In this document: positions 9,255 to 16,326 of the stretch, piece after piece
How the letters are laid out: every line of letters begins with the position of its first letter
Position numbering within the stretch: the first letter of the stretch is position 1
DNA from: Seohaeicola saemankumensis
GTDB lineage: Bacteria > Pseudomonadota > Alphaproteobacteria > Rhodobacterales > Rhodobacteraceae
Assembly (NCBI RefSeq): GCF_021021435.1
Contig: NZ_JAINWI010000005.1
Coordinates: 124,001-188,000, forward strand
Length of the DNA stretch: 64,000 nucleotides
Direction of reading: 5' to 3'
Made by a program: the position numbers and the translations under genes
The notes under the pieces: model-generated
Told to the model about the DNA's origin: nothing
The model's input: only the letters and a program-made list of their open reading frames with translations
Database searches by the model: none

Positions 9255-9824
9255 ATGGCGCGCGGACTGGCTCGTGACCATGACGAGAAACGCGCTTCCC
9301 TGCGTAAGGGAGCGGCGGATTATTTCGCACGGCATGGCTATGACCGCGCTTCAATGACAGGTGCGGCGCAACATTGCGGCGTATCCAAGGCATTGATCTA
9401 TCATTATTATTCCAGCAAGGAAGACTTGCTGTTCGACATTCTGGATGATCACCTTGGCGCTTTGGTCGATGTGGTCGAAGCGGCAAGGGGGGACGGCATT
9501 CGCGGCGTGATCCTCGCGGTGCTGTCAGCCTATGAAGACGCGGACGCCGAGCATAAACTGCAACTGGATGCGCTGGCAACTTTGCCACCCGAACGGCAAG
9601 CCCCATTGGTCGCCGCGCAACGCCGTCTGGTCGCCGTGATGGCCGAGGCGGTCGCGGTCGAACGTCCCGGTCTTGACGCGGACCGCTTGCGGGCGCTGAC
9701 CATGTCGGTTTTTGGTATCCTGAACTGGTTCTATATGTGGCACCGCCCCGGCAAGGGCCTGAGCCGGTCTGCCTATGCCGATCTGGCCGCAGATTTCGTG
9801 ATGGGCGGATTGCGCGCCGTCTGA
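9255..9824 (+). CDS. TetR/AcrR family regulator of the paa operon
   Basis: A 189-residue TetR-type repressor with an N-terminal helix-turn-helix, seen as MTGAAQHCGVSKALIYHYYSSKEDLLFDIL, and an all-helical ligand domain. It is the last gene of the paaI-paaJ-paaK operon and begins one base after the paaK stop, so it probably controls this operon, as PaaR does in other proteobacteria, with phenylacetyl-CoA as a plausible ligand. The frame is open upstream to 9057, but that part lies inside paaK; the ATG at 9255 is the sensible start. A candidate operator lies at 6264-6275. Confidence 0.88.
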   Translation: MARGLARDHDEKRASLRKGAADYFARHGYDRASMTGAAQHCGVSKALIYHYYSSKEDLLFDILDDHLGALVDVVEAARGDGIRGVILAVLSAYEDADAEHKLQLDALATLPPERQAPLVAAQRRLVAVMAEAVAVERPGLDADRLRALTMSVFGILNWFYMWHRPGKGLSRSAYADLAADFVMGGLRAV

Positions 9825-9853
9825 GATGTGGCGCTGTCAGCACGGTCGTAGTC

Positions 9854-9875
9854 GGGTATTTCAAGCAAAATGAAG
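9854..9875 (+). repeat. dispersed post-stop motif, copy 1
   Basis: The 22-bp motif GGGTATTT-CAA-GCAAAATGAAG lies 29 bp after the tetR stop codon, in the sense of that gene. It is one of six copies in the window with consensus GAGTATTT, three variable bases, GCAAGATGAAG. It faces copy 2 across a 15-base gap. Confidence 0.7.
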
Positions 9876-9890
9876 GCAGGGTCTGCGCGG

Positions 9891-9912
9891 CTTCATCTTG
9901 CCCGAAATACTC
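9891..9912 (-). repeat. dispersed post-stop motif, copy 2
   Basis: Read on the minus strand this is GAGTATTT-CGG-GCAAGATGAAG, a full match to the consensus. It begins 12 bp after the imuB stop (9925) in the sense of imuB. Together with copy 1 it makes an imperfect 22-bp inverted repeat with a 15-base loop between two convergent genes, and so could act as a bidirectional transcript end. Confidence 0.7.
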
Positions 9913-9924
9913 GGTTCAGGTCTG

Positions 9925-11565
9925 TCAGGCAAAGCTGCCATGGCAGAACCAGCCGCGCGACATGGCTGCACCATGCGCAAAGAACAGCCATAGCCTTGCG
10001 CCGCATGTGGTTGTGGCAATCCAGTAGTCGCGGGTACCGCTGCGCCAGTCAGGCTCGTCCAGCCACCATTCGGGCGCGATACGTTCCGGTCCCTGCGCAC
10101 AACTCAGGGCCAGATCGCGGCGACGCCAGCGGAAGCGGGCGGGCGGTTGCGGTGTGTCAGGGGCGATCACAGCTTCGGGCCGCCACAGCAGCAGGGGACG
10201 TGGGGCGGCAGGTCTGGACCAGCAGGGGGCGGGCTCTGACCATGCGGCCGCCAGCTCCTGTGCGGCTTTCTCGGGGATATGGCTGTTGCCGGGGTGGTGG
10301 CGGGTGATCGCCTCCATCCCGATGCGCGCCCCGATCCGGCTGATCAGATCCTCCAGCGCAGTATCGCGCGTGATACGGCCTGCGGCGGCATGGGCCGCGT
10401 CCAGATGGCCGCTGCTTTGCTTGTCATGCAACGGCTCGGTCCGGAGCGCCTCGATCCGGAACATATCGATCCCGAAACCGGCGTCAATCCGGTCCAGTCG
10501 CATCGCCAGCAAGGGCCTGATGCGGGCCGCGTCATGGGTGGCCCGCGCGAGGGTCAGGGTGATCTCCTGCCGCTGGCCATCGCTGCGCCATGCTTCAAGC
10601 CGCAACATGCGGACGCCTTGCCTTTTCGCATGGAGCATCTCGCACAGGCGCGGTAGCAGCCGGTCGATGGCGGCCAGTATATCCGTCTCCAAACCGACAG
10701 GTTCTGGCAGGCTGATCCGTGTTGCAAAGGCGGTGTCGGGTTTTGCGGGGCTGATCGGTTCGGGGGCGCTGCCCAGCGCCTGATCCAGTCGCAAGACCAG
10801 ACCCTTGCCAAAGCGCCGTGCCAGCGCCGCGCGCGGCTGGCCGGTCAGATCGCCGATATGGCGCAGGCCCAACCGCGTGAGTTCCGCCACGGTGGCAGGG
10901 TCCAGCCGCAAGGCCGCGACAGGCAGATGGGCCAGTGCCGAACGGGTCTGCCCTGCCTGGGCAATAGCGGGGACAAAGGTTGTGCCGGTTTGCGCCACAC
11001 CCCTGATCTGCGGCCGTTTTGCCGCCCGCGAACGGGTGGCGCGCGCCTCTTGCTGGATGGCGTCACCGCTGCGGTCGGATCGCGCGTCGCGTCCGGCATG
11101 GCGCGCCAGCGCCCATGCCGCGCCCGGTGTGTCCGCCAGCCCCGCCTGCACCGACAGCCCCACGCGGGCCAGCGCCTCTCCGATCCGGTCGACCATCGCG
11201 GCCTCGCCGCCGAACAAATGGGCGCAGCCTGTGATATCAAGTGCCAGCGCATCGGGCGGTTGCTCGGCCACCAGCGGTGACCATTGTACCGCCCAGCGGC
11301 GCAGCCTTGTCAGAAAGGCCGCCCCGGCAGCCGGGTCATGGCGTCGGGTCACCAGTTCGGGGCAAAGTGCCAGTGCATCGCGCAGCGACTGGCCGGGATA
11401 GAGGCCTGCGCGCTGCGCCAGCACCGAGGCCGAGGCAAGGCGCTGCATCTGGCCGGCCTGTTCGATCACGGCAAAGGGGGCATCCGGCAGGCCGCGCATC
11501 GCGCGCAGCAGCCTTTCCGCGCCAAGGCGGGGAAACCAGAGCGATAGAATTCGTTTCGGGGCCAT
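9925..11565 (-). CDS. imuB: ImuB-like Y-family DNA polymerase homologue
   Basis: A 546-residue ImuB-type protein. ImuB is the catalytically dead Y-family polymerase that, through the beta clamp, recruits the error-prone polymerase DnaE2 in damage-induced mutagenesis. The N-terminus RILSLWFPRLGAERLLRA replaces the usual acidic motif, and the second catalytic block reads LALDITGCAHLFGGE, lacking the Asp-Glu pair of active enzymes. The C-terminus keeps the ImuB-type end GTRDYWIATTT...RLWLFF...GWFCHGSFA. A LexA box lies 21-35 bp upstream. Neither imuA nor dnaE2 flanks it, which is unusual because the three normally form a cassette. Confidence 0.9.
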   Translation of the reverse strand: MAPKRILSLWFPRLGAERLLRAMRGLPDAPFAVIEQAGQMQRLASASVLAQRAGLYPGQSLRDALALCPELVTRRHDPAAGAAFLTRLRRWAVQWSPLVAEQPPDALALDITGCAHLFGGEAAMVDRIGEALARVGLSVQAGLADTPGAAWALARHAGRDARSDRSGDAIQQEARATRSRAAKRPQIRGVAQTGTTFVPAIAQAGQTRSALAHLPVAALRLDPATVAELTRLGLRHIGDLTGQPRAALARRFGKGLVLRLDQALGSAPEPISPAKPDTAFATRISLPEPVGLETDILAAIDRLLPRLCEMLHAKRQGVRMLRLEAWRSDGQRQEITLTLARATHDAARIRPLLAMRLDRIDAGFGIDMFRIEALRTEPLHDKQSSGHLDAAHAAAGRITRDTALEDLISRIGARIGMEAITRHHPGNSHIPEKAAQELAAAWSEPAPCWSRPAAPRPLLLWRPEAVIAPDTPQPPARFRWRRRDLALSCAQGPERIAPEWWLDEPDWRSGTRDYWIATTTCGARLWLFFAHGAAMSRGWFCHGSFA

Positions 11566-11585
11566 GGACAGCTTTACGGCAGAAT

Positions 11586-11600
11586 GTTCACTTAATGTTC
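11586..11600 (-). promoter_or_regulatory. LexA (SOS) box of imuB
   Basis: The direct repeat GTTC-ACTTAAT-GTTC fits exactly the alphaproteobacterial LexA operator GTTC-N7-GTTC. It lies 21-35 bp upstream of the imuB start codon, where bound LexA would block transcription. This predicts that imuB is induced by DNA damage. The match is seen directly; induction is inference from the known alphaproteobacterial SOS regulon. Confidence 0.85.
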
Positions 11601-11639
11601 TTATTTAGAGCCGCCAGTACACAGAGTCGAGTCCCCGCC

Positions 11640-11909
11640 CTAGCCGCACCAGATACGTGTGATCCGGCCACGGCTGTCATAGGTCACGTTCAGCCGGTCA
11701 GCGCGGTAATCCATCGTCATAGCGCTGCCATTCGCCATGATACGCTGCACATCGCCGATGCCGGTGAAATCCTGCTGTGCCACCGGCTGCCCCACCAGAC
11801 CCTGAAGGCCTACTGCACCGCAAGCATCCTCGGCGGGCAGCGAAACCGGAGATTCCTGTGGCATGCAAGCTGCGAGAAACAGGATGGCGGTAGGGGCAAT
11901 GTAGCGCAT
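11640..11909 (-). CDS. I78 family peptidase inhibitor-like lipoprotein
   Basis: An 89-residue protein with a lipoprotein signal (IAPTAILFLAACMPQES, lipobox LAAC, Cys at 15), so probably anchored in the periplasm. The mature part matches the Inhibitor I78 family: two Cys (DACGA and the C-terminal IWCG), GLVGQPV, and MTMDYRADRLNVTYDSRGRITRI. I78 members inhibit serine proteases in fungi; the bacterial role is unproven. It lies upstream of imuB on the same strand, but the LexA box sits between them, so it is probably a separate unit. Confidence 0.85.
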   Translation of the reverse strand: MRYIAPTAILFLAACMPQESPVSLPAEDACGAVGLQGLVGQPVAQQDFTGIGDVQRIMANGSAMTMDYRADRLNVTYDSRGRITRIWCG

Positions 11910-12036
11910 GAATGTCGGCCTTTGCTGCTATTGATCCGCTTGTAGCCTAGACCGGAACGTTGCCGACCGGTAGGAGAAGCTTGAACACCGGCGCAGTTTC
12001 GCAAAAGGTAGCGCCGGACAATAGGAGGACGCGACA

Positions 12037-13167
12037 ATGCGCACACGTGCCGCAGTGGCCCTAGAGGCCGGTAAACCGCTGGAAGTGATGGAAGTGAACC
12101 TTGAAGGCCCCAAGGCGGGCGAGGTTCTGATCGAGGTCAAGGCAACCGGCATCTGCCACACGGATGAATTCACCCGCTCCGGCGCGGACCCCGAGGGGTT
12201 GTTCCCCTGCATTCTGGGACATGAGGGCGCAGGCATCGTGATCGAAGTCGGCGAGGGCGTCACCACGCTGAAACCCGGCGATCACGTGATCCCGCTTTAT
12301 ACGCCGGAATGCCGGCAGTGCTATTCCTGCCTGTCGGGGAAGACCAACCTGTGCACCGCGATCCGGAACACCCAAGGTCAGGGGCTTATGCCCGATGGCA
12401 CGACGCGCTTTTCCATGCTGGATGGCACCCCGATCTATCACTATATGGGTTGCTCGACCTTCGCCAACCACACGGTCATGCCCGAAATTGCACTAGCCAA
12501 AGTCCGTGACGACGCGCCTTTCGACAAGATATGCTATATCGGCTGTGGTGTGACCACGGGCATCGGCGCTGTGATCAATACGGCAGGTGTCGAAATCGGA
12601 TCGACAGCGGCGGTTTTCGGTCTGGGCGGGATTGGCCTGAACGTCATTCAGGGCCTGCGGCTGGCGGGCGCGGATATGATCATCGGTGTCGATCTGAACG
12701 ACGACAAGGAAGGGATGGCGCGCAAGTTCGGGATGACGCATTTCATCAACCCGTCCAAGATCGAAGGGTCGGTCGTGCAGGAGATCGTCAAGCTGACCCA
12801 GCGCGGAAATGATCATATTGGCGGCGTGGACTACTCGTTCGATGCGACCGGTAATGTCAAGGTGATGCGCGACGCGCTGGAATGCTCGCATCGCGGCTGG
12901 GGCGTATCGGTCATCATCGGCGTGGCACCTGCGGGGGCGGAAATCGGTACGCGACCCTTCCAGTTGGTCACTGGCCGCGTCTGGAAAGGCACAGCTTTCG
13001 GTGGCGCGAAGGGACGCACGGACGTGCCGAAATTCGTGGACTGGTACATGGATGGCAAGATCGAGATCGACCCGATGATCACCCACACCCTGAGCCTTGA
13101 CGAGATCAACCACGGTTTCGATCTGATGCATGAAGGTAAGTCGATCCGCGCGGTCGTGACCTATTGA
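12037..13167 (+). CDS. frmA: S-(hydroxymethyl)glutathione dehydrogenase (class III alcohol dehydrogenase)
   Basis: A 376-residue zinc alcohol dehydrogenase of class III. It oxidises S-hydroxymethylglutathione, the spontaneous adduct of formaldehyde and glutathione, to S-formylglutathione with NAD. Catalytic zinc ligands appear in TGICHTDE and LGHEGAGIV, the structural zinc site in [15 protein letters not shown], and the Rossmann glycines in [14 protein letters not shown]. The ATG at 12037 follows a clear AGGAGG. The partner hydrolase fghA is 4 kb downstream. In this organism it can clear formaldehyde from methylated amines such as those handled by the 41-49 kb operon; that link is inference. 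Confidence 0.95.
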   Translation: MRTRAAVALEAGKPLEVMEVNLEGPKAGEVLIEVKATGICHTDEFTRSGADPEGLFPCILGHEGAGIVIEVGEGVTTLKPGDHVIPLYTPECRQCYSCLSGKTNLCTAIRNTQGQGLMPDGTTRFSMLDGTPIYHYMGCSTFANHTVMPEIALAKVRDDAPFDKICYIGCGVTTGIGAVINTAGVEIGSTAAVFGLGGIGLNVIQGLRLAGADMIIGVDLNDDKEGMARKFGMTHFINPSKIEGSVVQEIVKLTQRGNDHIGGVDYSFDATGNVKVMRDALECSHRGWGVSVIIGVAPAGAEIGTRPFQLVTGRVWKGTAFGGAKGRTDVPKFVDWYMDGKIEIDPMITHTLSLDEINHGFDLMHEGKSIRAVVTY

Positions 13168-13184
13168 TCCTGTCCTGACGGGAG

Positions 13185-13208
13185 GCGTCCGGCCGCAAGG
13201 CCGGATGC
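13185..13208 (+). terminator. stem-loop after the formaldehyde dehydrogenase gene
   Basis: A strong 10-bp stem (GCGTCCGGCC paired with GGCCGGATGC, one G-U) capped by a GCAA tetraloop lies 17 bp after the stop codon at 13167. There is no U-run, so this may be a 3'-end stabiliser or factor-dependent terminator and not a classical intrinsic terminator. Copy 3 of the dispersed motif follows 11 bp later. Confidence 0.5.
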
Positions 13209-13219
13209 GCTTCGCGCGA

Positions 13220-13241
13220 GAGTATTCACAACAAGATGAAG
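13220..13241 (+). repeat. dispersed post-stop motif, copy 3
   Basis: GAGTATTC-ACA-ACAAGATGAAG begins 53 bp after the formaldehyde dehydrogenase stop in the same orientation, right behind a stem-loop. Its end is 11 bp before the GNAT start, so it also forms part of that gene's leader. Confidence 0.7.
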
Positions 13242-13252
13242 CGGGTTGCGCG

Positions 13253-13771
13253 ATGAGTGACATGACGATGCGCGCAGCGACAGCAGCGGACCAAGGGGCG
13301 GTCTGGGATATCCTGCATCCGGTTTTTCGTGCGGGTGAGACCTATGCCATTGACCCCGCGATTTCCCAAGCTGACGCACTGGCCTATTGGTTCGGGCCCG
13401 GGCGCGAGGTGCGGGTGGCCGTCGATGGCGGACAAGTGCTGGGCAGCTACTATATACGTCCCAATGCCGAAGGCGGCGGCGCGCATGTATGCAATTGCGG
13501 TTTCGTTACAGCCGCAGCGGCGCAGGGGCGCGGGGTGGCGCGCGCCATGCTGGCCGAGGCGCTGGACCGTGCCGCGCAATCGGGCTACCGTGCGATGCAG
13601 TTCAATTTCGTGATCAGCACCAATACCCGCGCTGTCGATCTATGGAAGACCGCCGGATTCGAGATTGCAGGCCGCCTGCCCGGTGCCTATCTGCATCCTG
13701 TCCAAGGCTATGTGGACGCTTTGGTGATGTATCGCAGCCTGGTGGCAGACAAGGCTACAGAATTACTCTGA
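13253..13771 (+). CDS. GNAT family N-acetyltransferase
   Basis: A 172-residue GNAT acetyltransferase. The fold is recognisable: TMRAATAADQGAVWDILHPVF at the start, the acetyl-CoA-binding motif A in CGFVTAAAAQGRGVARAMLAEAL (Q-x-x-G-x-G/A form), then the C-terminal FNFVISTNTRAVDLWKTAGFEIAGRLPGAY. Substrate cannot be predicted. I place the start at the ATG at 13253 (a second ATG follows at 13262) and not at the in-frame codon at 13205, which would run through the stem-loop and dispersed motif. The NYN-domain gene starts 16 bp after its stop. Confidence 0.88.
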   Translation: MSDMTMRAATAADQGAVWDILHPVFRAGETYAIDPAISQADALAYWFGPGREVRVAVDGGQVLGSYYIRPNAEGGGAHVCNCGFVTAAAAQGRGVARAMLAEALDRAAQSGYRAMQFNFVISTNTRAVDLWKTAGFEIAGRLPGAYLHPVQGYVDALVMYRSLVADKATELL

Positions 13772-13787
13772 CAAACTGGACCGACCG

Positions 13788-14510
13788 ATGGACAATCCCA
13801 ACCGCCCGCCGTTACTGGCCGTCCTGATCGACGCCGACAATACATCGCCCAGATGGACTCGCGCCATTTTCGAAGAGATCGCGGGTATGGGCGAGGCGAG
13901 TGTGCGGCGCGTCTACGGTGATTTCTCGAGCCCGCAAATGAATGGCTGGAACAAGGTGCAGGCGGAATTCGGTCTGGTCCCGCATCACCAGCCAGCCAAC
14001 ACGGTGGGCAAGAATGCCTCGGACATCGCTTTGGTAATCGACGCGATGGACCTGATGCATTCAGGCCGTTTCGACGGTTTCGTGCTGATCTCCTCCGACA
14101 GCGATTTCACGCGGCTGGCCAGCCGTATCCGCGAACAGGGGCTGGATGTCTTCGGCATCGGCGCTCAAAAAACGCCCGAGGCGTTCCGCAAAGCCTGCAA
14201 GCGCTTTATCTTTCTGGAAAACCTTGAAGGGGCAGACCCGACGGACAAGCCTACCGCAAAGGTCACATCGCTTTCGTCAAGCAACCTGCTTGAAGCGCGG
14301 GATCTGATCCTGAAAGCGATGGACAGCATTGATCAGGAAGACGATTGGTATGCGCTGGGCCCCTTGGGTCAGTTCATCACAGCAGCCAATCCCGATTTCG
14401 ACACCCGCAGTTATGGTAAGAAGAAGCTGAGCGATCTGGTCGCCGATCTGAAGATATTCGAGACCAAGCGCGGGTCGGGCAACCAGCTTCTGGTGCGGCG
14501 CATCGACTGA
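13788..14510 (+). CDS. NYN domain protein with C-terminal LOTUS/OST-HTH-like domain
   Basis: A 240-residue protein with an N-terminal NYN (PIN-like, LabA/DUF88) ribonuclease domain. Acidic residues expected for metal-dependent cleavage appear in VLIDADNTSP, ASDIALVIDAMDLMHSGRFDGF and LISSDSDFTRLASRIREQG. The C-terminal 75 residues (LLEARDLILKAMDSI ... WYALGPLGQFI ... YGKKKLSDLVADLKIFE) look like an OST-HTH/LOTUS RNA-binding module, the same pairing as in eukaryotic MARF1/limkain-type proteins. It is probably an RNA-targeting nuclease; targets are unknown. It follows the GNAT gene closely and converges with the tetR gene, leaving 3 bp between stops. Confidence 0.88.
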   Translation: MDNPNRPPLLAVLIDADNTSPRWTRAIFEEIAGMGEASVRRVYGDFSSPQMNGWNKVQAEFGLVPHHQPANTVGKNASDIALVIDAMDLMHSGRFDGFVLISSDSDFTRLASRIREQGLDVFGIGAQKTPEAFRKACKRFIFLENLEGADPTDKPTAKVTSLSSSNLLEARDLILKAMDSIDQEDDWYALGPLGQFITAANPDFDTRSYGKKKLSDLVADLKIFETKRGSGNQLLVRRID

Positions 14511-14513
14511 TCC

Positions 14514-15149
14514 CTAGGGTGCGCAGGCATAGCGCGCCAAGAAGGTCGAGACTGCACCATCCACAACGCGGTCGATATCCTTGTCGGTGAAACGGGCCTG
14601 AATGCCAAAGACGGCACGAGTCCACAGATCGGCCTTGCACAATTCGGCAAACTGGTCGGCGGCCAGTTCGAAATCGGTGATATCGACCTCGCCGCGCGCG
14701 TGGGCCTGCCGCAAATAGTCCATGATCCTTGCGCGGCCCAATGCCGGCCCGCTTTCGTAAAAGGCACGACCCAGTTCGGGAAAGCGGTCGGCCTCGGCCA
14801 CGCAGACGCGGAAAATGCGTTGCGAGAAGTCGGAGAGCAGAACTTGCATCAGTCGTTGCGCGGCCAGCCTGAGAACCTGCGCGGGCGGGGCGGTCATGTC
14901 GATGACCTGCAGCGCTGCCGCTGCCTGACGGGAACACTCCCGCTCGGCCATTTCCATGAACATGAACCGCTTGTCCGGAAAGTAACTGTAGAGCGTTGCC
15001 TTGGACACGCCAGCCGCGCGCGCGATATCGTCAACCGAGGCGCCTTCAAATCCGGCCATCAGGAAGACTGTACGTGCACCATCCAGAACCTGATCGTATT
15101 TCCGCCCCTTATGCGGTCTTGCGCGGTCCTGAACGGCGCTCATGCCCAT
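14514..15149 (-). CDS. TetR/AcrR family transcriptional regulator
   Basis: A 211-residue TetR-type repressor with the helix-turn-helix ASVDDIARAAGVSKATLYSYFPDKRFMFMEMAE. The C-terminal part (SDFSQRIFRVCVAEADRFPELGRAFYESG) resembles AcrR/AefR-type ligand domains. It starts at 15149 after GGGGATAGC, or possibly two codons later. A perfect 7-bp inverted repeat lies 31 bp upstream and is probably its own operator. It is divergent from mbfA, and no efflux pump is adjacent, so its regulated target is not evident. Confidence 0.88.
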   Translation of the reverse strand: MGMSAVQDRARPHKGRKYDQVLDGARTVFLMAGFEGASVDDIARAAGVSKATLYSYFPDKRFMFMEMAERECSRQAAAALQVIDMTAPPAQVLRLAAQRLMQVLLSDFSQRIFRVCVAEADRFPELGRAFYESGPALGRARIMDYLRQAHARGEVDITDFELAADQFAELCKADLWTRAVFGIQARFTDKDIDRVVDGAVSTFLARYACAP

Positions 15150-15179
15150 AATGCTATCCCCTGTTCCCCAGATCAGCTT

Positions 15180-15198
15180 AAACTGATTGGTTCAGTTT
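15180..15198. promoter_or_regulatory. candidate TetR operator
   Basis: The inverted repeat AAACTGA-ttggt-TCAGTTT (7-5-7, perfect arms) lies 31 bp upstream of the tetR start (15149) and about 50 bp from the ICE site of mbfA. Its size and position suit autoregulation by the TetR protein. Whether mbfA is also affected is unknown. Confidence 0.6.
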
Positions 15199-15247
15199 CA
15201 GCAAGCTGTCTGCTGCCCTCTTGCCCTGACAGGGCGACAGGATTAGA

Positions 15248-15262
15248 TTAGAATTATTCTAA
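15248..15262. promoter_or_regulatory. iron control element (ICE, Irr site) upstream of mbfA
   Basis: The perfect palindrome TTAGAA-TTA-TTCTAA matches the alphaproteobacterial ICE motif recognised by the haem-responsive regulator Irr. It lies 21 bp upstream of the mbfA start codon, in a position to repress. mbfA is a known Irr target in rhizobia, so the gene identity and the site support each other. Confidence 0.8.
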
Positions 15263-15283
15263 AATAATCGAGGTAACCCGCAC

Positions 15284-16258
15284 ATGAGGTTTATGTTTTC
15301 ACGTCGCCGTTTCCGCGATCTGTCCGAGCGCGAGGTGCTCGCGCTGGCCATCTCGTCCGAAGAGGATGATGCAAGGATCTATCGCAGTTATGCCGAGCGG
15401 TTGCGCACCGATTATCCCGACACTGCCGCTGTTTTTGACGGAATGGCCGCCGAGGAGGATAGCCACCGTCATCGGCTGATTGATCTGCATGCGGCAAGGT
15501 TCGGCCCCGTGATCCCCCTGATCCGGCGCGAACATGTCGCGGGTTACTATGCGCGCCGTCCGGTCTGGCTGGTCGAGAACCTTGGCATTGACCGCATCCG
15601 TGCCGAGGCCGAGGCGATGGAGCGCGAGGCCGAAGCGTTCTACCTCAAAGCCGCGCAAAACAGCACCGACACTGCGACCCGCAAATTGCTGGGTGATCTG
15701 GCCGCCGCCGAGGCGGGGCACATGGCCTTGGCTGATGAACTTCAATCCAGCCACCTTCCCGATGATGCTCGAGAGGCTGAGGGGCGCAAGGCGCATCGGC
15801 AATTCGTGCTGACATGGGTGCAACCCGGTCTTGCTGGATTGATGGACGGCTCTGTCTCGACACTCGCGCCGATCTTTGCCACGGCTTTCGCCACGCAGGA
15901 CACATGGACAACCTTTCAGGTCGGCTTGGCCGCATCTATCGGGGCAGGCATCTCGATGGGTTTTACCGAGGCCGCATCTGATGACGGTGAACTGTCGGGG
16001 CGCGGATCGCCTGTCAAACGCGGTTTTGCATCGGGGATCATGACTACAGTGGGCGGTCTGGGGCATGCGCTGCCCTATCTGATCACCGATTTCTGGACCG
16101 CGACCACCATCGCCATCATCGTCGTTTTTGTCGAGCTTTGGGCCATAGCGTGGATTCAGAACAAATACATGGAAACGCCTTTTTTCCGCGCAGCCTTGCA
16201 GGTTGTTCTTGGGGGTGCATTGGTGCTGGCGGCTGGCGTGTTGATCGGAAGCGGCTGA
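15284..16258 (+). CDS. mbfA: membrane-bound ferritin MbfA, iron exporter
   Basis: A 324-residue two-domain protein. The N-terminal ferritin-like (erythrin-vacuolar iron transport) domain of about 165 residues carries di-iron ligand motifs (AISSEEDDARIYRSYAERL, AAEEDSHRHRL, EREAEAFYLKAA, AAAEAGHMAL). The C-terminal VIT1-like membrane domain begins near GLAGLMDGSVSTLAPIFATAF and continues through GISMGFTEA and several hydrophobic helices. MbfA exports ferrous iron and protects against iron and peroxide stress. The ICE palindrome directly upstream predicts repression by Irr under iron limitation. ATG 15284 follows GAGGT; an ATG three codons on is an alternative. Confidence 0.93.
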   Translation: MRFMFSRRRFRDLSEREVLALAISSEEDDARIYRSYAERLRTDYPDTAAVFDGMAAEEDSHRHRLIDLHAARFGPVIPLIRREHVAGYYARRPVWLVENLGIDRIRAEAEAMEREAEAFYLKAAQNSTDTATRKLLGDLAAAEAGHMALADELQSSHLPDDAREAEGRKAHRQFVLTWVQPGLAGLMDGSVSTLAPIFATAFATQDTWTTFQVGLAASIGAGISMGFTEAASDDGELSGRGSPVKRGFASGIMTTVGGLGHALPYLITDFWTATTIAIIVVFVELWAIAWIQNKYMETPFFRAALQVVLGGALVLAAGVLIGSG

Positions 16259-16326
16259 CCAACAGCAAGGCGGCAGCACGCGCCATCGGTGATTGACGCG
16301 GCCAACTGCCATGCTACCAACAGCGG

